From NCBI RefSeq assembly GCF_016892705.1, contig NZ_JAFEMB010000011.1:1-64000 (forward strand): a DNA stretch of 64,000 bases. Reading direction: 5' to 3'. Source of the stretch: Microvirga pudoricolor. Its GTDB lineage: Bacteria > Pseudomonadota > Alphaproteobacteria > Rhizobiales > Beijerinckiaceae. Positions 8,775 to 17,076 of the stretch are shown here, in pieces. Numbering within the stretch: the stretch's first letter is position 1; every line of letters starts with the position of its first letter. The notes under the pieces were generated by a model. The model was not told the DNA's origin. It worked only from the letters and a program-made list of their open reading frames with translations, and did no database searches. Both the position numbers and the translations under genes were made by a program.

Positions 8775-8831
8775 TGCTCTGCCCGGTTCCTGTGCTAAGG
8801 TGATGCCTGTCGCGTTGCCGTACCCGGTGAG

Positions 8832-10061
8832 ATGATGGATTACCAAGCCTTTTTTACGTCGGCCCTGTCGCAGCTCAAGGATGAGCAGCGTTACCGGGTT
8901 TTTGCGGATATCGAGCGTGTTGCGGGCCGCTATCCGAGCGCCGTATGGCACAGCCCTGCGGGGCCGCAACCGATCACGGTATGGTGCTCCAACGACTATC
9001 TCGGCATGGGCCAGAATCGGGACGTCACCCGCGCCATGGTCGAGGCTGCCTGGCGCATCGGCACCGGTGCTGGCGGGACCCGCAACATATCGGGCACAAG
9101 CCATCCGGTGGTCGAGCTTGAGGCGGAACTGGCCGACCTGCACGGCAAGGAGGCCGCCCTCGTCTTTACGTCCGGCTACGTCTCCAACCAGACCGGCATC
9201 GCCACCATCGCCAAGCTCATTCCCGAGTGCCTCATCCTGTCGGATGCCTTCAACCACAATTCCATGATCGAGGGCGTGCGTCAGTCGGGCTGCCAGAAGG
9301 CGATCTTCCGGCATAACGACCTCGCCCATCTCGAGCAGCTCCTGCAAGAGGCTGGTGAGCGGCCCAAGCTCATCGTCTTCGAGAGCATCTATTCCATGGA
9401 CGGGGACGTGGCCCCCATCGCGGCGATCTGCGACCTGGCGGAGCGCTACGGGGCCATGACCTATGTCGACGAGGTCCACGCGGTGGGCATGTACGGCCCC
9501 CGAGGCGGAGGCGTCGCCGAGCGTGAGGGCGTCATGCACCGGCTCGACGTGATCGAGGGCACCCTCGGCAAGGCCTATGGGGTCATGGGCGGCTACATCA
9601 CCGGCTCTCAGACATTGGTCGACGCGGTGCGCAGCTATGCGCCTGGGTTCATCTTCACCACCGCTTTGCCGCCTGCCGTGGCGGCGGCCGCGACGGCCTC
9701 GGTTCGCCACCTCAAGACATCGGCCGCCGAGCGGGAGCAGCAGCAGCGGCAGGTCGCGCGCACCAAGTCGGTCTTGAGCGGGGCCGGGCTTCCGGTGGTG
9801 GACACGCCCACGCACATCGTGCCGGTGATGGTGGGGGATGCGCAGGCCTGCAAGGCGGCCTCCGACCGGCTTCTGGAGCGGCATGGGATCTACATCCAGC
9901 CGATCAACTACCCCACCGTCCCGCGGGGCACCGAGCGGCTGCGCATCACGCCCGGGCCGTCTCACACCAACGCACATGTCGACGCACTGGCGCACGCCCT
10001 CCTGGAAGTCTGGGCTGCGCTGGGCCTCACGCTCCACCAAAGCACACAGGCCGCAGAATAA
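8832..10061 (+). CDS. hemA: 5-aminolevulinate synthase
   Basis: A 409-residue PLP enzyme that condenses glycine with succinyl-CoA to 5-aminolevulinate, the first step of haem synthesis by the Shemin route used by Alphaproteobacteria. The N-terminus [20 protein letters not shown] is diagnostic of ALAS rather than of related oxoamine synthases. The glycine-rich [21 protein letters not shown], the PLP-ring D213-EVH and the Schiff-base lysine K247 ([14 protein letters not shown]) are present. Two adjacent ATGs (8832, 8835) could serve as start. An FNR/FixK box upstream suggests induction at low oxygen. Confidence 0.97.
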   Translation: MMDYQAFFTSALSQLKDEQRYRVFADIERVAGRYPSAVWHSPAGPQPITVWCSNDYLGMGQNRDVTRAMVEAAWRIGTGAGGTRNISGTSHPVVELEAELADLHGKEAALVFTSGYVSNQTGIATIAKLIPECLILSDAFNHNSMIEGVRQSGCQKAIFRHNDLAHLEQLLQEAGERPKLIVFESIYSMDGDVAPIAAICDLAERYGAMTYVDEVHAVGMYGPRGGGVAEREGVMHRLDVIEGTLGKAYGVMGGYITGSQTLVDAVRSYAPGFIFTTALPPAVAAAATASVRHLKTSAAEREQQQRQVARTKSVLSGAGLPVVDTPTHIVPVMVGDAQACKAASDRLLERHGIYIQPINYPTVPRGTERLRITPGPSHTNAHVDALAHALLEVWAALGLTLHQSTQAAE

Positions 10062-10127
10062 ATTTGCACTTCGAACCTTGCGCCCGGGGCCGCCCTGTGG
10101 CAGTAACCGGCCGCTTCCTGAAAGCGC

Positions 10128-10202
<75 letters not shown>

Positions 10203-10323
10203 TTCCCCTTCTTGGGACATCGGTGTCGAATGCGCTAAGGGCCCGGCGCCGCCCCTGCCCACACTTCTCAACGCAAGAAAGCCCGCACGGCTGAACCGGC
10301 GGGCTGACGATACTCGGGAGAAT

Positions 10324-10560
10324 TCAATGCAGAAATGCTGTTTCCTGGTGCGAGAGAACGGTCCCGGCCATATAGGCTGATTCCATGCCCGCATAATCCT
10401 TGTCCAGGCAGGCGATCGCCAGACGGGCTTCCATACGGAAAACATCCTTCAACTGTTCGGATGCCTCCTCCCAGAGCCCATCGTCGTACTCGGCTCGGAA
10501 AAACGCTGAGGCGACGGCCTCAACCTCATCATCAGTCATCAACGGGCCCCCACCAGCCAT
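10324..10560 (-). CDS. Hypothetical protein, small and acidic
   Basis: A 78-residue soluble protein beginning MAGGGPLMTDDEVEAVASAF; a second start at MTDDE is possible. It is acidic, mostly helical in composition (FRAEYDDGLWEEASEQLKD, then MEARLAIACLDKDYAGM), and has no signal peptide or recognised motif. The frame stays open further upstream, but that part is basic and unlike protein. It stands alone between tRNA-Thr and ssrA. I do not recognise the family. Confidence 0.55.
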   Translation of the reverse strand: MAGGGPLMTDDEVEAVASAFFRAEYDDGLWEEASEQLKDVFRMEARLAIACLDKDYAGMESAYMAGTVLSHQETAFLH

Positions 10561-10887
10561 GGATCGAACATCACGTTCCTGTTGAAATTCGTGACGAGCC
10601 GAAGAATAGCCGAGAGCGTGGCCGTTTGAAGGCAGAATTTTCAGATGAAAATGATTTTTGCAGTTTTGCTTAAAACATCGAATTGCAGTGATCGGCCTAC
10701 GACGAAGGTGTGACGAAAAGATTATTATCTTAGACGCGCTTATTACTACGATGATCAGGCGCAAGTTTCGCGATCTCTTCGATTGTCCTGCCTGTAAGGG
10801 CGCAATCTGGCGCAATGTTTCAACCCAGAGCTACACGGAGCCCGGTCCTCCAGTTCAGTTGGAGAAATCCTCGACCAGGAAGAAGCT
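10561..10887. other. Intergenic region, nothing recognised
   Basis: This stretch of about 327 bases, more AT-rich than its surroundings, lies between the end of the ssrA terminator and the small acidic protein gene. No coding frame with protein-like composition, hairpin or repeat was identified. It presumably carries the promoter of the downstream minus-strand gene. Confidence 0.5.
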
Positions 10888-10918
10888 GAAAAAGGGAACG
10901 GCACCCGGAGGTGCCGTT
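10888..10918 (-). terminator. Terminator of ssrA
   Basis: The nine-base stem AACGGCACC (10897-10905) pairs with GGTGCCGTT (10910-10918) around a four-base loop. On the minus strand it is followed by CCCTTTTTC. It ends the tmRNA transcript. Confidence 0.8.
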
Positions 10919-11196
10919 TCTGTTGCTAGGCTTTCCCGAGCCCCGGATGGTTACGCCGCGAGGCGAACCGCACCCATGTCAACGTTGTCGTTGGCATTTG
11001 TGAATTTGCACTATCAGGGCCGTAGCTCAGCCCAATCGCAGCCTAGCCTTTATTGCGCCCAGTCGAACCCAGGACGCCCCCATCAAAAACGCATCTGTCG
11101 ATGCGCTCATGGTGGAGGCGGCGGGAATTGAACCCGCGTCCTAAACGCCTATTCCACTCTGCCTCTACGATCATAGTCAGGTTTCCCTGACAGGCC
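10919..11196 (-). ncRNA. ssrA: Two-piece, circularly permuted tmRNA
   Basis: tmRNA rescues stalled ribosomes and tags the unfinished protein. Here the halves are in permuted order, as in Alphaproteobacteria. The acceptor piece comes first on the minus strand (about 11196 to 11110): a GTCAGG-GAAA-CCTGAC hairpin, the T arm GCGGG/CCCGC, then CGCCTCC-A-CCA. After a short spacer with its own hairpin, the coding piece begins at 11081 with GGGGGCGTCC and TGGGTTCGACTGGG. GGGGGCG pairs with CGCCTCC and includes the G3-U70 wobble needed for alanine charging. The tag frame and a pseudoknot region follow. The outer end of the acceptor piece and the 3' end of the coding piece are approximate. Confidence 0.92.
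10951..10995 (-). other. tmRNA proteolysis tag reading frame
   Basis: Within the coding piece, the frame GCC AAC GAC AAC ... GCG GCG TAA encodes ANDNVDMGAVRLAA before the stop. With the alanine carried by the charged tmRNA, the added tag would be A-ANDNVDMGAVRLAA. The ANDN start is typical of alphaproteobacterial tags, and the hydrophobic LAA end is the ClpXP degron. The resume codon GCC is inferred by analogy. Confidence 0.85.
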
Positions 11197-11289
11197 TGAT
11201 ATAGGATGGCTTTCGGCAAATTGCTAGCGTGGCCTGAGAGACGGATCGGGAAATGGCGCGTTGGGGCCGGACGGGCCATGGTCTCAGGC

Positions 11290-11592
11290 TCACTTCGTGC
11301 GGCCTTCGACACGAATGACCGTCCGTAGGGGTCCGTATCCGGTCATCGTACGAGCGTCGAGACCGACCCGGCCCTCGGAGCGTTGGCCGCCACGGGCCCT
11401 CGATGTCACGAACTCCGACCGAACCCGCCCCGAGACCTTCACGCAGGTGCGCGTGCCCGATAGGACGGCGAAACCGGGCGGGCATGATGCCATCGAGGCC
11501 TGGGACTTCGATGGAGCGTCCAGCGGCGACGCGGCGGCCGGCTCCGAAAGCAAACACGCGGCGCACAGGACCATGGTGGAAGAGAATCTCAT
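11290..11592 (-). CDS. Very short porin-like secreted protein
   Basis: A 100-residue protein with a signal peptide (MRFSSTMVLCAACLLSEPAAA). The mature part CPPGFAVLSGTRTCVKVSGR followed by VRSEF, and the end TMTGYGPLRTVIRVEGRTK, resemble the first two strands of alphaproteobacterial porins (Porin_2 type: a disulphide loop, then a glycine-rich strand and a YGTLRTYVR-like strand). Full porins are four times longer, so this cannot form a barrel alone. It could be a remnant, but the frame is intact and has its own stop; a small conserved periplasmic protein is as likely. Confidence 0.6.
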   Translation of the reverse strand: MRFSSTMVLCAACLLSEPAAASPLDAPSKSQASMASCPPGFAVLSGTRTCVKVSGRVRSEFVTSRARGGQRSEGRVGLDARTMTGYGPLRTVIRVEGRTK

Positions 11593-11670
11593 GGCAGACG
11601 TCCCAAAACGGAGCTTCCGGCGTTCAGGAGTGTGGATCGGTCTTCGAACCCCGCCAAGGGGTTCCGGCGC

Positions 11671-11895
11671 TCAATCTCTGGTGCTCACGGAAAATAGCTC
11701 GTAGCCGGCTCCATTGAGCAAGCGAACCGTTTCCACCCGCGGTCCCGTCGATTGGGGCCGGCGCGCTTTGGCGAACACCCTCAAGGCCCGATCCTTCGCG
11801 GCGTCCACGGAATCGGCCCGGATCAAGGTGCGCCGCACGAGGCCGCCCCCCTCCGTTTCGGGTCCGATAGTTTCGATCCTGTAGGTCTCGTACAC
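11671..11895 (-). CDS. Hypothetical protein
   Basis: A 74-residue soluble protein opening MYETYRIETIGPETEGGGLV, then RRTLIRADSVDAAKDRALRV and a C-terminal YELFSVSTRD. The alternating hydrophobic pattern suggests a small alpha/beta fold. No motif or signal peptide is visible. It lies on the same strand as the aldo/keto reductase upstream and the short porin-like gene downstream, with gaps of about 90 bases. I do not recognise it. Confidence 0.5.
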   Translation of the reverse strand: MYETYRIETIGPETEGGGLVRRTLIRADSVDAAKDRALRVFAKARRPQSTGPRVETVRLLNGAGYELFSVSTRD

Positions 11896-11988
11896 CCTCT
11901 GTCACTCCAGGGTCTCGGCGGGAATCGCCTACATAAGCCGCCAGGGAGATCCTGGCCATGGCCGGCACCCCGGAAGTTCCCCCAAGCG

Positions 11989-12837
11989 CTAGAGCATCTC
12001 GAGCCGGACGCGGCGCCCCGGCGGCGGAAAGGCTCGGTCCAGATCGGAGAGATCGTCTTCGGTCAGGTCCAGGCTCGCGGCGTCACGGTTCTGGCTCACG
12101 TGATCGAGCCCAACGGCCTTCGGAATCGCGATCACACCCGGTTGACGGAGCACCCAAGCCAGCGCGACCTGGGCGGGACTGACGCCATGACGCCTTGCCA
12201 CAAGCCCGAGGGTCCCGTCATCGAGGATCCTCCCCTGTTCGATGGGCGAATAGGCCATGACAGGGAGACGGCGCTTCCGGCACCAGGGAAGCAGATCGAA
12301 CTCGATGCCCCGGCGGCTGAGATTGTAGAGCACCTGATTTGTCGCCAGATCGGACCCGCCCGGCCGAGAGACCCATTCCTCCAGATCGTCCACGTCGAGA
12401 TTGCTCACCCCGAAAGCCCGGATCTTGCCGGCTCGCCTCAACCGTTCGAAACCTTCGAGCGTGTCCTCGAACGGCACCCCACCGCGCCAGTGGAGCAAGT
12501 AGAGGTCGATCCGATCCGTACCCAACCGCCTGAGGCTGCCCTCGCAGGCCCGGACGACCCCGGTCCGGGATGCATTGGAGGGGAGGACCTTACCGACCAG
12601 AAAAGCAGTGTCGCGCTGCCCGCGGATCGCCTCGCCCACGATCTCCTCGGCACCCCCGTCGGCATACATCTCCGCCGTGTCGATCAAGGTCATGCCGAGG
12701 GCGAGACCGTGTCTGAGCGCCTTCACCTCGTCACTCCGCCGAGAGGCCTTTTCACCCATGAACCACGTCCCCTGGCCGAGGACTGGAACCCGCCTTCCGT
12801 CCGGGAGTTCAATGTCTCTGATGATTTGGGACACCAT
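11989..12837 (-). CDS. Aldo/keto reductase
   Basis: A 282-residue NADPH-dependent reductase of the aldo/keto reductase superfamily (a TIM barrel). The catalytic tetrad can be read: D and Y in [20 protein letters not shown] in LVGKVLPSN and H in [10 protein letters not shown]. The cofactor-side segment [18 protein letters not shown] is also present. Length fits the short bacterial members such as the YeaE type. Such enzymes reduce small aldehydes, methylglyoxal or sugars, and nothing nearby narrows the substrate. It is the first of three minus-strand genes. Confidence 0.85.
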   Translation of the reverse strand: MVSQIIRDIELPDGRRVPVLGQGTWFMGEKASRRSDEVKALRHGLALGMTLIDTAEMYADGGAEEIVGEAIRGQRDTAFLVGKVLPSNASRTGVVRACEGSLRRLGTDRIDLYLLHWRGGVPFEDTLEGFERLRRAGKIRAFGVSNLDVDDLEEWVSRPGGSDLATNQVLYNLSRRGIEFDLLPWCRKRRLPVMAYSPIEQGRILDDGTLGLVARRHGVSPAQVALAWVLRQPGVIAIPKAVGLDHVSQNRDAASLDLTEDDLSDLDRAFPPPGRRVRLEML

Positions 12838-13031
12838 GGGCAGTCTTCTCGTCGAATAGATGCAGCAAATCCTGATCTGGTCCCAGCTTGGACTTTATCA
12901 AGTTCAGTCTTCGCGCGCGACTCAGCGTTCATGCCGCAATCTGACAGAGTTTTTATTCTCATCGGTGCGCTTCGTAATGACATGCACTTGGTTTTTCCGA
13001 CCAATCTTGAAGAGAGAGTGTGGGAAAAACT

Positions 13032-13056
13032 GGAACCTGGCTTGAAGCGATGCGTT
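13032..13056 (+). promoter_or_regulatory. EcfG-type general stress response promoter
   Basis: GGAAC (13032-13036) and CGTT (13053-13056) are separated by exactly 16 bases, matching the consensus for the alphaproteobacterial general stress sigma factor EcfG/RpoE2. It ends 23 bases before the ATG of the next gene, leaving room for a short leader with a CAGGAG site. Confidence 0.75.
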
Positions 13057-13079
13057 TGAGTTCCAAACCGCAGGAGCGA

Positions 13080-13373
13080 ATGATGAAATTACTTGCTGTT
13101 ACCTTGGCGGCTGCCACCCTGCTCGGTGCGACGGCTGCTTCGAGCCAGTCGATTCAGCTTGGCCCGAACGGACCGAGCGTCGATTTCCGCAGCCAGGAGC
13201 AACGTCAGCGCGACGAGTGGCGCGAGCAGCGCGCACGCGACCGCGCCTATCGGACCTATGACCGTGACACCACGGGCACGATCGGCCGCCGCGATTGCCG
13301 CGAGGTCGTCGTGCGCGAGCGTGACGAGTTCGGGAATACCGACACCCGTCGCGAAGTCCGCTGTCGCCGCTGA
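13080..13373 (+). CDS. Small secreted Arg-rich protein under a stress promoter
   Basis: A 97-residue protein (or 96 from the adjacent second ATG) with a signal peptide ending ATAASSQS. The mature part is very charged: QEQRQRDEWREQRARDRAYR, then TIGRRDCREVVVRERDEFG and REVRCRR. Two cysteines could form one disulphide. A CAGGAG site precedes the start. The EcfG-type promoter immediately upstream makes it a likely member of the general stress regulon, acting in the periplasm. The molecular function is unknown. Confidence 0.75.
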   Translation: MMKLLAVTLAAATLLGATAASSQSIQLGPNGPSVDFRSQEQRQRDEWREQRARDRAYRTYDRDTTGTIGRRDCREVVVRERDEFGNTDTRREVRCRR

Positions 13374-13391
13374 GCGCATATCTAGCGATTT

Positions 13392-13420
13392 AAGAAGGCC
13401 ACCTCCACGGTGGCTTTCTT
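13392..13420. terminator. Bidirectional terminator hairpin
   Basis: AAGAAGGCCACC (13392-13403) pairs with GGTGGCTTTCTT (13409-13420), with one G-U pair and a five-base loop. The T-rich ends suit termination of the stress gene and of the convergent oxidoreductase. Confidence 0.75.
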
Positions 13421-13456
13421 GCTATGGGGCTCGGAAAACTTGACAGGTGGGGCGCC

Positions 13457-14764
13457 TCAGACCCGCAAGGGCTTCGTGCGCCGTTCCCGCAGGGAGTCGG
13501 ATACCTGGTAGCCCCAGTACGTCAGCTGAGCGGCGACCCGGCCCAACGGGCCACCATTCCATGCGAGGCCAAAGGGTTCGAACAAACGGTACCGGTCGCC
13601 GCGACCCGCAATGGCTTCGGCCAGAAGACGACCGGCCAGCGCGGTGGTGTTCATGCCATGACCGCCAAAGGCGGTCCCATACCAGACGCCCGGCGCATGG
13701 CGCCCGATTTGCGGCATGAGATGGCGGGCATAGGACATGAGACCCGACCAGGCCACCTCGACCCCAAGGCCTCTCAGTTGCGGATAGGTTGCGACCATCT
13801 CGCGCCTCAGGCGCTCCGCCAGATCGCGCGGGTCGCTCGTGCGGGTCGTGATCCGTCCGCCCCACAGGATGCGCGCGCCGTCATCGACGATCCGGTAGTA
13901 GTCGCCCGCCCGCCGGTCGTCGAGAACCGCCGCGCGCGTTTGGATCGCGCTCTCGACGAGGGATGGCTTTGCCTCAGTGAGCAGGACATAGGTCGCTATC
14001 GGCAGGAATGCCCGATGGAGAGCAGGCAGGAGAGCACCCGTGTATCCGCCCGTCGCGAAGACGACGTCACCGGCGACGATCTCGCCGGTTTCGGTACGGA
14101 CCCGTTTCTGGGCGGCACCGAGATCCACGGATGTGACCGGTGAGCCCTCGAACAGCCTCGCGCCCAGGCGCTCGGCTTCCGACGCCAGCGCCCTGGCATA
14201 GTTCATGGGATGGAAATGAAAGGCATCCCGATCGAGCACCGCTTCGCGGTATTTCGACGTCAGGAGAACATGTCTCAGATCTTCCCCTGGCACATGTGTC
14301 AGATCCAGACCGAAATCGCGCCGCATCTCCTCGGCGCTGCGGCTCAGCGAGCCCCGTGAATCGTAGCGGACGGCTTTGTAGATGCCATCCACCGGGGAGG
14401 CATCGTCGATTCCGAGATCCGCGATATTGCGGCGAACGATGTCGACGCCCTCCAGGGACAGTCGAAAAAGCTCTTTGGCCTGATCGAGGCCCACGCGCCG
14501 CGCGATGGATGCGAGGGACGTGGCATACCCGGCGGAAACGAAGCCTCCATTCCGTCCGGACGCGCCCCAGGCGAAGCGCTGAGCCTCCAGCAGGGCCACG
14601 GATCGGCCGGCGCGAACGAGTTCCAGCGCGGTCGTCAGCCCCGCGAGCCCGCCGCCGATAATGCAGACCTCCACGTCCAGCCGAGCGTTCAGCGGCGCTC
14701 GGCCGTCTCCCGTCGCCGTGCGGCTGTAAAATGTGTCCGAATAAGCGAGAGGCATCGGCGACAT
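13457..14764 (-). CDS. FAD-dependent amine oxidoreductase, PuuB-like
   Basis: A 435-residue flavoprotein of the D-amino-acid-oxidase-like family. The Rossmann motif is VCIIGGGLAGLTTALELVRAG near residue 32, followed by FAWGASGRNGGFVSAGY as in gamma-glutamylputrescine oxidase (PuuB). The C-terminal FAD segment is GTAFGGHGMNTTALAGRLLA. It would oxidise a secondary or gamma-glutamylated amine to an aldehyde with release of ammonia and peroxide. Its start overlaps the stop of the cyclase gene by one base (ATGA-type overlap), so they are coupled, an odd functional pairing. The glutamine-synthetase-like gene of this window is 30 kb away. Confidence 0.8.
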   Translation of the reverse strand: MSPMPLAYSDTFYSRTATGDGRAPLNARLDVEVCIIGGGLAGLTTALELVRAGRSVALLEAQRFAWGASGRNGGFVSAGYATSLASIARRVGLDQAKELFRLSLEGVDIVRRNIADLGIDDASPVDGIYKAVRYDSRGSLSRSAEEMRRDFGLDLTHVPGEDLRHVLLTSKYREAVLDRDAFHFHPMNYARALASEAERLGARLFEGSPVTSVDLGAAQKRVRTETGEIVAGDVVFATGGYTGALLPALHRAFLPIATYVLLTEAKPSLVESAIQTRAAVLDDRRAGDYYRIVDDGARILWGGRITTRTSDPRDLAERLRREMVATYPQLRGLGVEVAWSGLMSYARHLMPQIGRHAPGVWYGTAFGGHGMNTTALAGRLLAEAIAGRGDRYRLFEPFGLAWNGGPLGRVAAQLTYWGYQVSDSLRERRTKPLRV

Positions 14765-16902
14765 CAGGACGAACGGAGATCGCCCGCCGGGGCCTCGTCC
14801 GACTGCTGGGCAGCCTCAGATCGTCCCAGGTAGATGCGGAACAACCGATCATCGGGGGCCGCTTCGACGAGATCGCGCAGCCGATCGGCCGCACCGCGCC
14901 AGTCGCCCCCCTCATAGGCCTCGAGGGCGGCCTTCCAGTCCTCGAGTGTGTCAAGTCGGTCCGGATGCGGACGCAGTTCCGGCTCGTCTCCGACGGTCGT
15001 GCCGAGAAGTTCGTAGATGCCGATCGACTCATGAGCGCCTTCAGGCACCACGCGGTCGATGAAGCGGAGAATGAAGCCGTCGCCGGCAGCATTCTTCACG
15101 GCCTCGCTCACGAGGAGTGTCGTGCCGTAGCGCTTGCTGAGCTTCTCGATGCGCGACGCCAGGTTCACCGTGTGGCCGAGGGCGGTGTAGTTCATCCGGT
15201 CGACGGAACCGACATTGCCCACCACGGCCTCGCCCGTGTGAACGCCGAACCGCGTATGCATGGGCAGCCCGCCTTCCGCGATGAACTCCGCGTTGAGGCG
15301 CTCAAGCCGGCGCGTGGCGCGCAGCGCCCCGAGGCAGGCCAGCGCGACGTGATCCTCGCGGGGCTCGGGCGCGTTCCAGAAAGCCATGATGCTATCGCCG
15401 ATATACTTGTCGATGGTTGCGCCGGATCGGACGAGTTCCTGGCCGATTTCACTGAAATAGCGGGACGTCTTGGCCATCACGGCTTCGGGTTCGAGCGCCT
15501 CTGCAATGGGGGTGAAGCCGGCGACATCCGTGAACAGCACGGTGATGGGCTGGCGCACGCCGCCCAGCTCAGACGAGAAGCGACGGCCGATGATGCCGCG
15601 CACCAGATCGATCGGCACATAGCGCATGAAGTTGCTCAGCGCGAGTTCGAGCGTGTCGAGGGCGCGGGCGAGTTCTCGAATCTCGACGATCCGCGATTGG
15701 GGCCTCTGAGCGTGCCCGAACTCGAACCGCATCACGCGCCGGATGTCCTCGGCCGCGACGCGCAGGGGCGCGGCCAGGTAGCGTGACGCGAGCCAGACGA
15801 TGACGAGGGCGACCAGGACTGAGGCGGTACTGATGACGAGCAGGCTGAACTGGATCTGGTTTGCGGGCCCCATCATGGCTTCGTAGGGGATGGCAAGGCT
15901 GATGTAGAAGTCGTTGACCCCCTCCCCGACCTGCTCGGTCCGTCCGAAATACTGCTCGTCGTGAACGTCGAAGGACGTGCTCTGCGTCTTGTCGCCGCTC
16001 AAGCGCTGGAAGGCAGCGTACATCCGGCTCAGGACGGTATCGTCGAGATCGGTAACCTTCAGGAGCCGGTTCTCCTGGTTGGCCAATTGAATCGACCGAT
16101 AGGCATCCCCGCGCGGATGGGCGATCAAGGTTCCGTCCTTGTCGAAGATCACGAGTTCCAGCTCGGGCGGGAAGCGCAGCCGGTCGAGATAAAGGTCGAT
16201 GGTCGCCAGCGTCATGTCGATGCCGAAGACCGCGTCCGTCTGCTGGCGTGCCCGGCGGGCGAGCGTAATGCCGGCCTCCGGCACGTTGGCGAAGCGATAG
16301 GGCGCGGTCATGTACGGCGCATCGCTGTTCAGGCTCGGATAATACCAGGGGCGCCGCCGTGGATCGAAGTCGGTCGGTTGGGGCGGCATGCGCTTCATTT
16401 CGCGGCCGTCGGCGTCCGCATAGATCCAGGTGGCCATCTGGCCACTGGGGCTGGGCTCGACCAGCATGAAGGCGTAGACGGCGCCCTCCGGCACGCCTCC
16501 GATTTCGGGAGGCTTGCTGTCCTTCAGGCTCTGGACGACCACGTGTGAGCCGTCCCCACGTCCCACGAAGACGCCCATCACGGCCGGGAGCGTCCGGTCG
16601 ACGTCCTTCAGGATCGAGGTCAGGATCCCGGCGAGCCGCTCCAGCGGGAGGTCCGGATCCACCGTCAGGGACATCGTATCGAGGACCGAGCCCACGAGCC
16701 TCAGGCCGCCGGCCACCTCGCCGCGGACGTTGATGGTGATGCGCCGGAAATCGTCCTCGGCGTCCTGGATCGTCAGATCCTTGAGCTGGCTGTGGTTGAA
16801 TCCGATGAGACTGCCGGAAATCGCCAGGACGATCAGCGTGAAAACGAGGGCCACGACGCCCTGAAGGCTCCACAGGAAAGGTGTGGCGCCGCCCTTCTTC
16901 AT
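14764..16902 (-). CDS. Membrane class III nucleotide cyclase with Cache sensor
   Basis: A 712-residue signalling enzyme. A membrane helix near residues 7-30 precedes a large periplasmic Cache-type sensor domain to about 345 (with DFDPRRRPWYYPS and EFVIFDKDGTLIAHP-like segments). A second helix, a HAMP-like linker and a C-terminal cyclase domain follow. Metal-binding aspartates lie in VLFTDVAGFTP and YIGDSIMAFW; the transition-state Asn/Arg lie in VNLASRIE. The lysine in DKYIGD favours ATP, but the second specificity position is histidine (ALGHTVN) instead of the usual Asp/Thr. The ATG at 16902 is chosen; a GTG at 16944 would add 14 residues. The ligand is unknown. Confidence 0.85.
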   Translation of the reverse strand: MKKGGATPFLWSLQGVVALVFTLIVLAISGSLIGFNHSQLKDLTIQDAEDDFRRITINVRGEVAGGLRLVGSVLDTMSLTVDPDLPLERLAGILTSILKDVDRTLPAVMGVFVGRGDGSHVVVQSLKDSKPPEIGGVPEGAVYAFMLVEPSPSGQMATWIYADADGREMKRMPPQPTDFDPRRRPWYYPSLNSDAPYMTAPYRFANVPEAGITLARRARQQTDAVFGIDMTLATIDLYLDRLRFPPELELVIFDKDGTLIAHPRGDAYRSIQLANQENRLLKVTDLDDTVLSRMYAAFQRLSGDKTQSTSFDVHDEQYFGRTEQVGEGVNDFYISLAIPYEAMMGPANQIQFSLLVISTASVLVALVIVWLASRYLAAPLRVAAEDIRRVMRFEFGHAQRPQSRIVEIRELARALDTLELALSNFMRYVPIDLVRGIIGRRFSSELGGVRQPITVLFTDVAGFTPIAEALEPEAVMAKTSRYFSEIGQELVRSGATIDKYIGDSIMAFWNAPEPREDHVALACLGALRATRRLERLNAEFIAEGGLPMHTRFGVHTGEAVVGNVGSVDRMNYTALGHTVNLASRIEKLSKRYGTTLLVSEAVKNAAGDGFILRFIDRVVPEGAHESIGIYELLGTTVGDEPELRPHPDRLDTLEDWKAALEAYEGGDWRGAADRLRDLVEAAPDDRLFRIYLGRSEAAQQSDEAPAGDLRSS

Positions 16903-17076
16903 GATCTTACGAGCAGGTTTCGCCGAGAGCCGCCCGAGCGGCACCCGTCGTGTGGCGTGGAGGAAGCGCGGTCGGCACGGTCCTGTTCCCTGGGTCGATG
17001 CGGTGAGATCGGTCTCGACCCAGGGTTAACACGACGCGGCAAGGGTCAAAAGACCCCGGACATGGGCGCCTCAAGA

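Noticed and set aside
10280..10305. Hairpin AGCCCGC...GCGGGCT downstream of tRNA-Thr as a terminator
   Set aside because: Seven-base stem with a 12-base loop and no T run; could be chance in GC-rich DNA.
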